Assembly: GCA_001051155.2 (NCBI GenBank)
Contig: JYIP02000001.1
Span: 5,332,001-5,396,000 of the forward strand
DNA length: 64,000 nucleotides
DNA from: Chrysoporthe austroafricana
Lineage: Eukaryota > Ascomycota > Sordariomycetes > Diaporthales > Cryphonectriaceae
Reading direction: 5' to 3'
Shown here piece after piece: positions 1-11,964 of the stretch. A model generated the notes under the pieces. It was not told the DNA's origin. It saw only the letters and a program-made list of their open reading frames with translations, and made no database searches. Both the position numbers and the translations under genes were made by a program. Position 1 is the first letter of the stretch. Every line of letters starts with the position of its first letter.

Positions 1-3000
1 AAGGCTCCCACGGCAGGCGCGACTTGGGCGAAAAGAATTGATTCTGGACCGGGAAATGGCAATGCTGGTGATGCACCATCAGGAAATTTTCTGAGCCCAG
101 GAGGCTGAAGGCAGGCCTCCGTCCGACTAACTTTCGCGCCCTCATCCCCGTGAGCTTGAATTGATCTCTAAATTTCTCATTCTAAATGAAAAAAGCCTGA
201 GTTCCGTCATGGTGGAAGAAGCCCGAGTAATGATCCTGGCGGGAGAAGCCTAGGGATGCAGCCGACTGAGAAAATCAGAGTGGCAGATTGTGTCTTGGGT
301 CAGCAGCTATATGGATAATTGGTCCACGTGAACATTGCCTCTCGGGACAATAATGCTACCATTGAGGTTCTCGAATTCGGGAATTCCACATCTAGTCCTT
401 GAGACATGCCTTGGAATGGGGCCATCGCATGGAAAAGAGTTCCACCGAAGCGCTGGTGCTACAATCCTGCAGGTGGGCATCGCACTTTCAAGAGAGAATG
501 CCTCCGACGCTGACGCGTACATGGCACCGAAGCAATGCTGAGTGCGGCGGATCGCATAAATACAGCAAAGATTCGAAGACTTCTATTCACTATTCAATCA
601 TTCTATGGAAGATTAGATTTCTCAATCGAGGTGCAAGTCAATACAAAACTTGAAGGTGGGCTGAATGAAGTGGCCCGAAAGTAGCAAAGACCTCCTTGGG
701 GAGTGGACTATGATGCTGTGGAGCAGACGATAAGTATTGCGTAATTCAATTGTTACACTATACTCAGACATACCTTAGGTAGTAGTTCTTCTTTCTCTCA
801 GCGTGGGATACCTACTCTTACCCACCAAGGTCGGCCGTACACTGCACGAGCAACGGAAGAAGCCTTCCCTAGCTGTTATTTCATGTCGAAAAATTGCGTC
901 AAGTGACAATCATACGCAGATGGTCTTCTATCATGATACCATAAAGACTCTGGAAATGTCTTTATCAGCAAGATATGTTTGATGGATGTGATTGGCATTG
1001 TCTATCACATCCGAGCACCTCCAACGCCCCTGGATTCGGATGGCCCATGAACCTCCCCGTTAGCCCTCGGAAGCACACCACCGGCGAAGTCGGCGCGTTC
1101 TCCGCGACAGAGAGTGCCCCTGCATGCATATTTATGGATTCTCCTAGGCTGAAATACCCTCATCTATACCCAGGCTGCATGTCAGGTGAGTCTCAGACTC
1201 CCTGAGTAGGCACGTGTAGTCAGCACGTGGCCTCCAGGATGTGATGCATCAAGAAATGCATGTATACATACATCAAAGAGAGTGGACCTGGAGTCAGAAG
1301 GACCGGCGAGTTTCTAAGCCGAGATTCTTTTCAGATTCAGTAGGTATTGGCTCAGATTCTCCCCGTTCCGGGCTTACCTCCCCGCAACCTATCTGTCCAA
1401 TCTGGGTCTTAGAGCTTCCATCCATACCCTAACTGAGAGGATACAATCCCATTCATGAGATACTCTGTCAAAGCCAAGATGATAAGCCCTTGATTCACAC
1501 TAATTCGAGCGTTGGTACCCTATGGATAGGTGCAGCCTACCCTAGCTGATGCCGGCGCCTCTTGAATGTGAGATCGATACAGTCTCGCCACCGAGATCCG
1601 GCACAGTCTGGTTCGTGCATGGCCTTGCATGGCATGAAGCAAGATCTAATCTTCCGGCATCCTGTGGAACAGATATGATTTGAGGTCATCGAACCACCCT
1701 CAGGGCTGCTTCGTCCCGCAGGGTTCAGTGCGTGCGTACCCGCCCCTCCGGTTGCCACATGATCTCCCTGGTCTGTCGAATGATAGGTTGTCAAGAGCCC
1801 AGAATACTGTTTTCTAGTGCTGAAGAGGAGTGATAGATCCTGCACGCTCATGCCGTCCTCCCGCTGGAAGTGGTTCTGAAGTGGTGGGAAGCTCAGACTA
1901 GAGGGTTGCATACAGGTCTGACCTCGCATTGCTGTAGTCCACTCGGGACTTTCGGGCTTATTCTTCGCTGATGTATAGGGTGCTTATGTTATCTAGAGCG
2001 GATGAATGAATACCTTTCAGGCTCAAACTGCTTATCCTTTAGTTGGCCATGAATGGCTGCCTACCTAGGTGCTTAAGTAGGCACGGGGATCCGCAAATTT
2101 CGAACAAGAAAGAGAGCGTGTTTGGTCTAGGCTATGAGAACAACGAGAATGAGAGTCTAGGTGAGTATATCTGGTATCAAACAGTAGGATGTGTCATCTT
2201 TGCTTCAGTCAACTGGCGAATGAGGTAGGACTTACCGTCACGAGAAGTGCGATTCAGAAATGCAAATTACTGACAATTCCATAACGGTCTTTATATAGTT
2301 GACCCCTTGCTATTTCTCTTTCATTCCTCTGGAATGACTTGAGCCCTTTGCTAGCTAGCTATGGTGGAGGCAACGTCTTCAGAGTCCCGGCTCTCAAAGC
2401 CTCCAGGACGAATTCGGCCGAGAGAGCCGCAACGTCCTTGAATAGCTCGAGTAGCGAAGGCGCTAAAAATAACTTCGGTCTGAACTTTTACTCAAAAGAA
2501 CGGATGTAGATGACACTGTATTTAGTGCCTTGGACGAGACGTGATTACAGGCACACATGCTGTCAACAATTCCCCACGACCATCTTGCACGACATGGGAG
2601 GAAGGTAGCATCATATGCTCCTGTGTGCACAGCTACCAGCTCCCTATTGCTCGACCTACAGAGTCAACGATTTCGTACACGACGGTAGCTGTCTCATTTG
2701 CAAAAGGGTGGTCCGCAGCAACCTGTGCCCAGGGCTGAGGGGTGGGGAGACCAGGAGATTGCAATGACAACTACGTCGCTCGCTTTAGCTACCTAAATTA
2801 ATTGGGTCACCACAGGACCGACAGAGAACGAGCCACCTGTACCGAGGATCAGATTATTAGCAGCTATTGGCAAGAAGCAAGCATGAAACAGCTCGAGATT
2901 GTCTTTGACATGCATGCCGGCCGTTACCAGCGACATGGACGGGGAGGTTCACGATATTCGTGAAGCTCATGTTACCAGGAGTCTTGTTGGCCAAGCTGCT

Positions 3001-3338
3001 TGCGTTGACATGTGGTTTCTTCTCAAGCTGATCTGTCCCCAGCCCCTTCCTTCAAAGGTAAGGAAAGAACCATCGGAGAGTTTCCCAAGTCCATCTGATT
3101 ATGCCGCACTGCGCCCGTATCTCCGGGCTGTCACCGCCAATTTTGGAAATTCATACAAGTGGTCCGCGGAGATCGGACCACAACGTCACCTTGCCGACCC
3201 TAACCCCTACAGTAACTACATTAGTTTTTAGTCAAGTTGAGGGGTTACTTGCCGGACCGAGACGACCAAATTGCTTCATTGACAGCGATCGATCGCTCTT
3301 CTCTCAGAGAGGACGGTAAACCAATTTGTGCGGAAATC
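1..3338. other. Intergenic region, no gene recognised
   Basis: Short open frames occur on both strands, but none exceeds about 150 codons, resembles a known family, or joins to a neighbour through convincing splice sites. I see no terminal repeats or transposase motifs. The last 150 bases are presumably the promoter and 5' leader of the amidohydrolase and contain a telomere-repeat-like GACCCTAACCC at 3196-3206. Confidence 0.5.
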
Positions 3339-4709
3339 ATGGGTAAGATTATTGTCAATGCCGAAACGACTTCTCGGCTCGGCAGCAGGCCCGCTTTCTT
3401 GGATGACATTAGCTCTTTCGTGGACGGTATTGCCGATGCATTGTGGCCCATCAACCAGAAGATTCATGATAATCCTGAACTGGGCTACGATGAGCACATC
3501 GCCCATGAAACCCTCACTGGATTCATGAGTACTCAAGAAGGATGGCGAGTCACTCCATCCGCCTATGGGCTCGAGACTGCATGGATAGCAGAGTATAACA
3601 GTGGTCGAGAGGGCGCGGTTATCTCGTTCAATGTAGAAATGGGTGAGATCCCTGCTTCGTCCACTCCGACTTTATCGATCCACAGCTGATCGTAGGACTA
3701 ATTAGATGCACTTGTCGGTATTGGTCACGCCTGTGGACATAACCTTATCGCCACTGCTTCTCTCGGAGGTGCCCTGGCTACCGTGTTCATCATGAAGCAG
3801 TACTCCATCCCCGGCAAGGTCATCCTCTTTGGCACTCCCGCCGAAGAAGGCGGCGGCGGCAAAATTAAGCTCATCGAAGCTGGTGCTTATCGCGACCACC
3901 AAGTCGACATCAGTCTGATGTCGCATCCAGGAATTGTTGCAGATTGTGCGCTCATGCCGACTACCGCATATACCAGGTTCCGGGTTGAGTACTTCGGAAA
4001 GGAGGCCCACGCTGCTGCTAATCCTTGGCTTGGCATCAACGCTCTTGATGCTCTGATTACGGCGTACAATGGCCTGAGCGTGCTGCGCCAGCAGACCATG
4101 CCGGGAGATATCATCCAGGGCCACATCACAGACGGCGGAGCAGCTCCGAACATCATACACGCGTACGCGGCTGGCGTCTTTGTTGTCCGTGCCGACACGC
4201 TCTCTCGGTTGAATCAGTTGAGGGCGAAGGTCAACGCTTGTTTTGACGCCGGAGCGACAGCCACAGGGGCAAGATTACAGATAACCGAGCTGCAAGAGTA
4301 CGCAAACCACGTCCCAAACCGGGTGTTGGCGAGATGCTATACGCGCTACTGGAACGAATTGGTACCGTGGAAGGAGGATCCGTATGATCCACCGACAAGT
4401 AAGATCCCTCTCGACCAAGACGAGGATCAAACGCGAGGCATAACGAGGGCAAGTACGGACCAGGGCAACGTGAGTTACGAGATGCCGAGTTTGCATGTTG
4501 GCTTCTCAATTGTACCGGGCCCTGAGGGACAAGGTCCTCATAATCCCGAGTTTGCGAACGCAGCGGGGAAAAGGGATGCATTCGACAAGTGTTTGAGAGT
4601 ATCTAAAGCGTTAGCTGGGACAGCACTAGATATACTCTCGCAGAAGGATCTGTTGCAGCAAGCAAAGGATGCTTGGAAGGAGGACATGAAGAGGATGCAC
4701 AGGGATTGA
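3339..4709 (+). CDS. M20-family amidohydrolase / metallopeptidase (PM20D2-like)
   Basis: Two exons, 3339-3642 and 3706-4709, give 435 residues; the 63-nt intron (GTGAGA...TTAG) is phase 1 and restores the family motif DALVGIGHACGHN at the junction. Seen: the M20 metal-site motif GHACGHNL, the PAEEGGGGK stretch with the conserved acidic pair, the GKEAHAAANPW block opening the dimerisation/lid domain, and a C-terminal STDQGNVSY segment that completes the catalytic domain. The family comprises zinc/manganese hydrolases that cut amide bonds of dipeptides or N-acyl amino acids; the closest familiar type is the PM20D2 dipeptidase group. No signal peptide is visible, so it is probably cytosolic. The substrate cannot be told from sequence. 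The start was chosen at the ATG just before the conserved part; an in-frame frame extends about 34 codons further upstream. It converges on the next gene with only 120 bases between. Confidence 0.87.
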
Positions 4710-4829
4710 ATATAGTGAGTGGTAGCTCAAGACATGTGTGATACGTTCAGCTGTGGCAATTACTCCATTGAATTTGGTTTTTGTAACCCGATTACAGATT
4801 AAGATATCAGTTCCGAAATCTCGCAGGGA

Positions 4830-6812
4830 TTAGCATCTATCCAAAGATGGTGACCAAGACGTCTTGTAATCTAGCCAATATGCCTTCGGCGCATTTACTA
4901 TGACCATGTCGTGATGACTCGTTTCTGGTGTTGACACCGTGCTTTGAGTACACCTGAATCCTTCTGAGAAGCGGGATTTGTGGAGCTGTTGCAAATCATC
5001 AAATCCAATATTCGCGTAGCTGCCGCTCTCGCTATCGGAATCCTCTTCGTGGATGACACGAAATTCCTTCATCAAGCGGCTGCCGACTCCTTCTTCAATC
5101 CCACTTTATGCTAGTCAGTTACATATTTGCAATGCTCAAGGACCCAACGTAGGAGTGACTCACAAGACGTTGTAATATATAAATTTAAACAGAAGAGGCA
5201 CCCACACCATAACCGCGACTAGCTGGCCGAAAGACCACGAACCCCAAGTGTTCGAGCCGCCGGTCATGGTACACGCAATCACCATCAGATTTCTGAAGTA
5301 GTAGCCCATTGTCCCTACTAGCACATATTCTAGCAGGGACCAGAGCAAACGGATGGTATGCCGGCATATTTCTCTTCCGAGTTGCAAGACAGGATGCTTC
5401 TCATATTCCACAGCACCCATCCAGGTCGCAATGCGTTTGTAGGTATGCCATCCCTGAAGTCTTGGGATCAGGAAATCGATACTCAGCATGAAAATCGCAC
5501 AATAGGCAACGTATATCTCCACCCCAATCATTTCGGTGGGGACGTTGTACTCCATGCAGTACACCATAAGATTGGCGTTGTGACCACAGTCATCGACGGG
5601 ATTCTCGGCTTTGAGCGCATTCCATAGAATGTCAAAGCTCGAGATTAACGAGTTCCTTCTTGCTTGCACCACCAGTGCGAGAATAAAAGTGATCCAGAGA
5701 AGAGCGAATGAGTACCACCAACGCTTGTCGTAGCGCTGCAAGATATACTGCACGAGCAAGATTGGGAAAATTCCGTTCACGGCTAGCATCTGCACGAGCT
5801 GGCTGTCCAGGATCGCCTCGCCAAAGCTGTTGATCGAATGCGCATCCGACTGTGATGAGTTACTGGGTTTGAAAGTTGCTAGCGTGGCGATCTGAATAGC
5901 GCCGATGAAGAAGGACTGAACCTCCTGGAACTCGACAAGCGTGGAGACTGTTGCAGCATGCAGGCGAAGCCGGTAAAGAGGGCGCTGCATGGCGTTTGCT
6001 CGTTGCCATGCAGATCTCCGCCCGGGCTCTTCGTTGTATGGGGGAGACGACAGATTCGGATCGAAACCAGGCTCGGTCCTCTTCTCTTTCACCCATAGCA
6101 GGAATGGCCAGGCCATCACACGCGACCAAGAGGTGAGGATCTTGACGATGAACCAGAAGACAATGGCGGCGCTGATTTGCAGGAGGTAAGAAGTCATAAC
6201 ACCCGGGCCAGCAATGTCGGAGTTGACTTGCAAGCCGACGTTCTCGCAAAAGGTGCCCAACCCATCCTGGATGATTTGTAAATTGTCGGCAGTAACCACA
6301 ATGTTTTCCAGACTCAGCATCTGGCTAGAACAGGTAGATAGATTATTTTGAGTACACGAGGCAACTGCGCAATCAACGACGTCCTGAATAATCTGGGTCC
6401 CATTCCACGTTGCGAGTCCCCCCAGGTTGAACTCTTCGTCGACCTCGGAGTTCTCTAGGTATGACTGGTTGAAAGAAATGGTGCCGTCCTGAATTAATAC
6501 CGCAGCAGAGGCCAGGCTGAGACACGTGCCCAGGTTGAACGGCAAAAACAGGGTCGTCGGGTCAAAACACACAGTCGAGCAGTCCCCAGGTACACCACTC
6601 AGGAAATCGGTCGAGTTGATGGCGCAATCTCCACCTTTTAGGAAGATTTCCGCGTCAAAGGTGTCGTATGACTTCGGGAGCAGCATCCACCATATGTCCT
6701 TCTTAAATGGCTCCGCCAAGATTTCGATGTCGAAAACGAGGTCATCGCTCCGTTTATATGAATCCACACTTGTTGAAGGTCCCAGCCAGAGATTTTTTGT
6801 TGAGTCAGTCAT
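4830..6812 (-). CDS. Fungal multi-pass membrane protein of unknown function
   Basis: Two exons on the minus strand, 6812-5164 and 5103-4830, joined by a 60-nt phase 2 intron (GTGAGT...AAAG), give 640 residues. I do not recognise the family. The first 200 residues form a cysteine-rich, probably lumenal or extracellular domain with several N-glycosylation sequons (NST, NQS, NGT, NLS). About seven hydrophobic segments follow, near residues 204-227, 300-314, 339-358, 366-383, 429-449, 487-512 and 527-547. The C-terminal exon encodes a polar acidic tail with EEDSDSESGS, likely cytosolic. No signal peptide is present at the chosen ATG, which is odd for a protein with an apparently external N-terminal domain; a missed upstream exon or internal signal anchor is possible. 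Topology is inferred from hydrophobicity by eye. It is probably a plasma membrane protein, perhaps a sensor or scaffold, but that is speculation. Confidence 0.8.
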
Positions 6813-7631
6813 TTCGTTTCTGACTGGTCTATGTCCCGACTGGGCTTCAGAAACTCCGTATCATGCTGTGGAGTCCTGGCTGTGGTTGCAATGCGCCTGG
6901 AGGATGTTCGACCGCCGTGCAAAGGCTTGTTCGCACTCGGACGCCAGGGCGTTCTCAATGGTAGAGTAGCGTCGTTGTATTGGAATTTGATCAAGTGAAG
7001 ATGGGAAGTAATTGTGAGAGAGTGAATGCGATATTAAATTTCGTGGAGAGGCAGCGCTGATGCCTGGATCTGCGGGCCTGGTCCAGTGGCCTCACTCGGG
7101 ACGCAATGGTGTTCAGCTCGTCTCAGAATTCAAAGCCTTGCACGAGAAGGATCCCTGTGGCTGGGTCATCAGCTGCGGTATTTCACTGTACAACTGCAGA
7201 GAACCAGATTCTATTGGGAGCTCTTACAACGTTGTGCTGACGCCAAGGCGCAGCGACACCCGTAGAGAAATGTTGTGCAACAACACAACAGCAACAGCGA
7301 AAAATACAGAGAGTGACTTCACATGTCTCACGATTCTATGCATAGGTACAAATTTAGAATCCTAGCAGAGACATGTATCAATTGTGCAGTATATAGCCTG
7401 TGAAGTAATTGAACAACTATACATCCTGAAGGAAGATCTGCTTGTGCTGCCTCCTACTTCCAAGCCGCATCAGCATCAGGATGAATCTTGGGTTCCTGAA
7501 TATGCTCTCGAAGTTCTCGATTCCTTTTCCAGTCGGAGCCAAATCTGGTGTCTCTGTTGCCGATGACCTTGTCGAAATCTGGCATTTGTTCGGCTTTCGC
7601 TGTAGAGTTGTCAGCATGCTGTTCATGTCTG
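6813..7631. other. Intergenic region between the membrane protein and the DUF1264 gene
   Basis: This stretch lies upstream of the membrane protein gene and downstream of the DUF1264 gene, both on the minus strand. It should hold the promoter of the former and terminator of the latter. No coding exon or recognisable regulatory motif was found. Confidence 0.45.
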
Positions 7632-8592
7632 TCAAACGCCAGATACGAGGAGGTATCGTGCTGAACGAGCCTTTGAAATGATGTGGTTCTCATGATATCC
7701 TGTAAAGAAAAACAATTTCTGAACGCAGGACTCTCCATGCCAGTGCTGTGCTTTCCGGGTAATATACTTACTGAAGCTGGTCATCAATTTCGGCTCTCCC
7801 AAGGGGATCTTATGGCCCTTGTCCACCTGCCACAAGTGGTACACCTTTTTGGTGTCAGAATTTGATACAGCTCTGGCGAACATGCTCAAGGGCTAACTCA
7901 CTTTCCCATAAAGCTTGATGACATCTTGCATCTCTGCAGTTTCGGCCTTCTCCCAGGCAGCCCTAACCATCACCATTCGTTAGCAGTTGCTCTTCAAGAT
8001 AAATCCATACGCATACTCGTACAACCGCGGATAGGTGGTAACATCTGCAAGAAGCGGAAAATTGATTAACCTACTGGGGCACGAGGACCGATGGCTGAGG
8101 CATGATGAGCATGCCGGACTTAACTTCGAAGACGTGACTGTGCCAGAGCCTGCGTTCCTCAGTGTCAAGCGTCTCATACAACTTCGGCGTAATCATGTAC
8201 TCGATGCCAATCAACCGAGCTCCTGGGTCAGGACTGTCGTAGAGAATACACTGGCGGACATCTGCGCAGGATACGTAACACGTAAGTCGTGACCAGGTCC
8301 GATCGCTACACATATGTAAGGAAGTCCTCTTGAGTGATACTAACCCTCAGTCAGATGGCTGCAATAGTGATTTGTCTCGAGGTAGCGTTTAGGGTCGTCG
8401 GCATAGACATGGAAGGCGTTCAAGTGAGCGCAGATGGACTTGACCGGCCCAAGATCCTGATGTGTACAGACAATCAGACGCTATTGAAGACAATCAGAGC
8501 TTGACTGTGTATACCTGGGTCAATGCTGCGCCTGTCTCGAGGACTTTGCTTTTCGTAGTGCGATCGTCACCAGCGACCTGGGGTGATTCCAT
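7632..8592 (-). CDS. DUF1264 / oil-body-associated-protein-like protein
   Basis: Rebuilt from six small exons on the minus strand: 8592-8515, 8456-8345, 8261-8075, 7962-7902, 7844-7772 and 7699-7632, giving 192 residues. All five junctions keep frame; the third intron carries an ideal TGCTAACG branch site. The product follows the DUF1264 pattern throughout: [18 protein letters not shown], then NHYCSHL, then [30 protein letters not shown], and finally [20 protein letters not shown]. In plants this family contains the oil-body-associated proteins, which sit on lipid droplets; fungal and bacterial members are largely uncharacterised. No signal peptide or membrane segment is seen. The last 25 residues after the conserved LMTSF are not conserved and depend on the last splice site. 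A TATA box lies about 150 bases upstream. A lipid droplet role is inference only. Confidence 0.88.
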
Positions 8593-8740
8593 GATGCGAG
8601 GTGGTCACACGTAAATCCTGGTTGTGATACCGCGGCGGTTCCGGCACGATGTGACAGCTGACAGCGTTGTAGCTATTGAGGGCTTGTGCTCGAGATGTTT
8701 CTGGAGCAGTCAAGGTGGAAAGTGTTGTTGTGTAAGAGGC

Positions 8741-8748
8741 TTTTTATA
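8741..8748 (-). promoter_or_regulatory. TATA box of the DUF1264 gene
   Basis: TATAAAAA on the minus strand, about 150 bases upstream of the start codon at 8592. Strong TATA boxes in fungi tend to mark inducible genes. Confidence 0.5.
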
Positions 8749-11700
8749 GAAAGTGATGCTGTTCGTTCGCCGATGAAGGTCAGGCTCGATACAACCTTAC
8801 GTCAGTGGTTCCCGAGCTCCTTATCTCAGATCTCACAGGCCGGGCTGTTACAGGGCTGTCCCTGTCCAAAGACGTAGATATGATGTGATTTAACTGAGAC
8901 TTGTGTGAAGAATAGGTGTGACTGATCAAGTCTACGCTGAACTCGTACAACAGCATGGAAATATCTCAGCATAATGCGGTACAAAACAATGCGCAGTAAT
9001 TATTGAGTTCCCTTCTCGCGTATTGATCGACCTTTCTACTGTCGGGTTAGGGTCCCATTGGAAGACCCCCCCCTTCTCCAAAAGAAAACAAAACGTACCG
9101 GGCTCCACGAGTAGTGCGAAGTGCGTGTTTCGTATATGCTTTCCACGGAGGAGGTTTTCCCGATTGAAAGCCCTGTTAGCGTCTCCGATCCTCTCGTGAT
9201 GAAGTGAAATCGAGCACGCAGCGAGGGTCGGATTAGATTCTAGGTTTCCAAGAGTCAAAAGTGCCGTCTGCCTCAGCCGTACTTGCACAACACCATAGCA
9301 ACTTAAGCACACACCCAAGAAAACATAATTTATAGCACCAGAATGGAGGCACATCCGGTCTCCCCCTCCTCGCCCCTGTCTGATGGACTACTATAATACC
9401 GTCGGCGACCACGCCATCGGCGACCACTGTGTCGGCGATCCTTTGCATCGGATGGAAGATGAGCCGGTTTTCCTAAACGGTTGTTATTCTCGTAAGATCT
9501 CACAGCATGGAATCTGTACATGATTCAGCTTCTCTTCTGACCTCCGGTGACGGGTCCCCGAAGAATGGCTGACATACAACTGTCTGGCGATTCGCCGGTG
9601 CCAATTAAGTCAGTTCTTTGCAGATGAATCCTGAGCTTCGAAGTGTGTGTATGGGGGGGTGGGTCCCCTTCAATGTATCCCAACCTCAGCGTTCGAGTGG
9701 TTATGATGTTCGGCCCTTAATGCATTCGGAGGTCTAATTGTTGCCTTGGACACGCCTGCCTTTCACCGTCTCCGTACCATAACAGATGCAACACTCACAA
9801 TAGACCATTTCACTGCGGCGTATTAAAGATCCCATAGAATAACTTCTGGGAATGGCGCTTTGGATAGTGTTCAGAACACTGTGGCCTGAATATCCGTACT
9901 CGCAATGGCTAGAAACATCAACCTAGCGCTGCGAGCACTACTCAGCTACTTGCACTTCCGGATTGGCTAGCGTGGACGAGCGAAGCATTGCTTGGGACGC
10001 TCGGGTACGAACCCGTTATTCCAGCGAACTTAGTTAGTCCTTTGAGATTCAAAGATGGGAAGACGCAGAGTCTCAAGCCTGACAATGTTGATGCCGGCCA
10101 ATCTCCAGGGAGCGGCCTACGTCGAAGTCAAGGCTGACCTTATGTGCGAGACCGAGCTTTATAGTAGGAAACAGGCCTTATGCACTTCCAAGTCCACTGG
10201 GTTGGTCAATACTTGTGAGAGTTGTGATTCCTTAACGTGAAGGTTCATCCTACATTCTCATCACAGTCTCATCACAGGCTCTAACCCAAGAGCTCCAGAC
10301 TTCAGGCCTCTTTCTGCTCTTCGGAAACTGTTTGGAAATACGGCTGTTAAATGATTTGTAAAGCCGCGTCCCTCTACAAAATACGGATTGAGAGAACTAC
10401 TGGGTGATTTCGAGGATCCACTTAGTGAAGCACAGCAAAAGGCGCCGCGGAATTTTGTTAGAAGCAACAGCTGTATAAGGGAGAGAGCTAATGACTTCCG
10501 GCTTATCCGATGGTCGTACTTGAGAAAATGGAGTCGCTGTACCGGCTTCTTGAGGCAGGCATAAGCTCCGCTATGGAGAGGGTGGGCTGATCTGACTTCA
10601 ACCTTCCAACGTAGAATGCTCCTCTCGTAACCTTTTTCGCGGGTAACATCGATGATATCCTCAGGACTTCAGTTGTCATATCAGCAGGTACGGATTCCGC
10701 ACGTAGTCTCATCATCTGCCGATATCCGTCGGAGTCAGCAGCCCACCATCTTAGCAACTTCAGTCTTGGTCACCTTCCCGTGAACGAACATGAGTATTTC
10801 CTGAAGGCTTGACCCTTCTTCCCTCCTGTGCCCCCCTTTCCCCTCAAATTTCCAAACAGTCGTCTTTCTCGATATCGTATTCCACACTCATTGTCTAGCA
10901 ACTCACGGAAGGAATAACATTATCCTCGGCGTTGTTGGCCCACTATGGCACAGCGCGGTGGGCGTGTCGAGAGCGGGCATCTCCATTCGTCGTTGTCGCT
11001 GAAATTGGCAGAGGCACGAGCCACGGCGGCATCCATCTGAGAGGCACTGGAGCGAGGCCTCACCCTTTATGCGAAGTCCACAACTGATGAACATCGCTGG
11101 TGGCGCGTAGAGGAGGATGTCGTCCAGTCTCAGGTGGGTGGAGCCTGTAAGGCGGAGTCGACACCCCGTGGGCTGCTCCACTCCCAGCTGACAACGGCCT
11201 CAGGGGGTCATACGGCGATCTGGACACCATCTCGCCGGCTCGCATCTCGGTAGGAGCCGAGGAAGGGATGCTGGGTAGGTCGGATGCGCATATCACTGCG
11301 GGGGGATCTGGGTCGGCACTGGGCGACCCGTCAACGTCCAATGGAAGCGCTCACGTGGGTGCATGTGCCGGTCTTCCTGTGCTCCTGCCCAGTGTGAGCC
11401 ACCTGGCCGATGAGGATTCGATAGTGCGCAGAGCCGGCAGTGGATCGCCCCTCGTCCTCTGTCCCTGAACAGGCACTGCTCCGCAGGCTGGCTAGCGGGC
11501 GTGGTGGGCGTGTTGGGTGGCATCGGGCCGGACCTGCAATCTCATGCGTGGTGCGCAGAAGGCCCTGATTGCCTGACAGGCCCCGTCGCCAGGCCCCGGA
11601 CCCCTGCGGCGAGGCAGCACCCCCGGGTGACGGCCTGGCCTGTGACAGCGCGTTGCGTGTGAGTTATGCTAGGCGCTATCGACGAGGGCAAAATAGCATC

Positions 11701-11809
11701 GTGACGGTTCGGCTTGCGGCCGTCATTTGACGACCCGCACCGAGTGGACGGGTCACACCGCCGTCGAGAAACGCCACGCGCGTAGTGAGAGGCTCGGTTG
11801 TGTTCATGG

Positions 11810-11817
11810 TATAAAAG
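11810..11817 (+). promoter_or_regulatory. TATA box of the PLC-like gene
   Basis: TATAAAAG, 155 bases upstream of the start codon at 11965 and in the right orientation. Confidence 0.55.
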
Positions 11818-11964
11818 CAGTGGTTAGCCGCCTCGCCGGCGTGTCTGGAGCCGAGCCCACGACGGCCTCACGCTGCTCACCTGCCAAGACAACCTGGGTA
11901 GCCTTGTCATCGCCACAGCCAGCTTCTTCACCCCTTTACGCTTTCCCAGACGGACCCTCCCAAG

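Larger units (their letters stand above)
8593..11964. other. 3.4-kb intergenic region between divergent genes
   Basis: Apart from TATA boxes near both ends, I see nothing that can be called. Open frames up to 140 codons (for example 8932-9354 minus) and a few around 10260-11470 lack family similarity and splice partners. A telomere-repeat-like GGGTTAGGGTC sits at 9044-9054. The right third is noticeably more GC-rich than the left. Confidence 0.45.

Noticed and set aside
1537..1929. 130-codon open frame on the minus strand
   Set aside because: Isolated, no recognisable motifs, no matching exon on either side.
8932..9354. 140-codon open frame on the minus strand in the gene desert
   Set aside because: No family recognised and no splice partners. 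It could be a fragment of a repeat element, but I cannot support that from this window alone.
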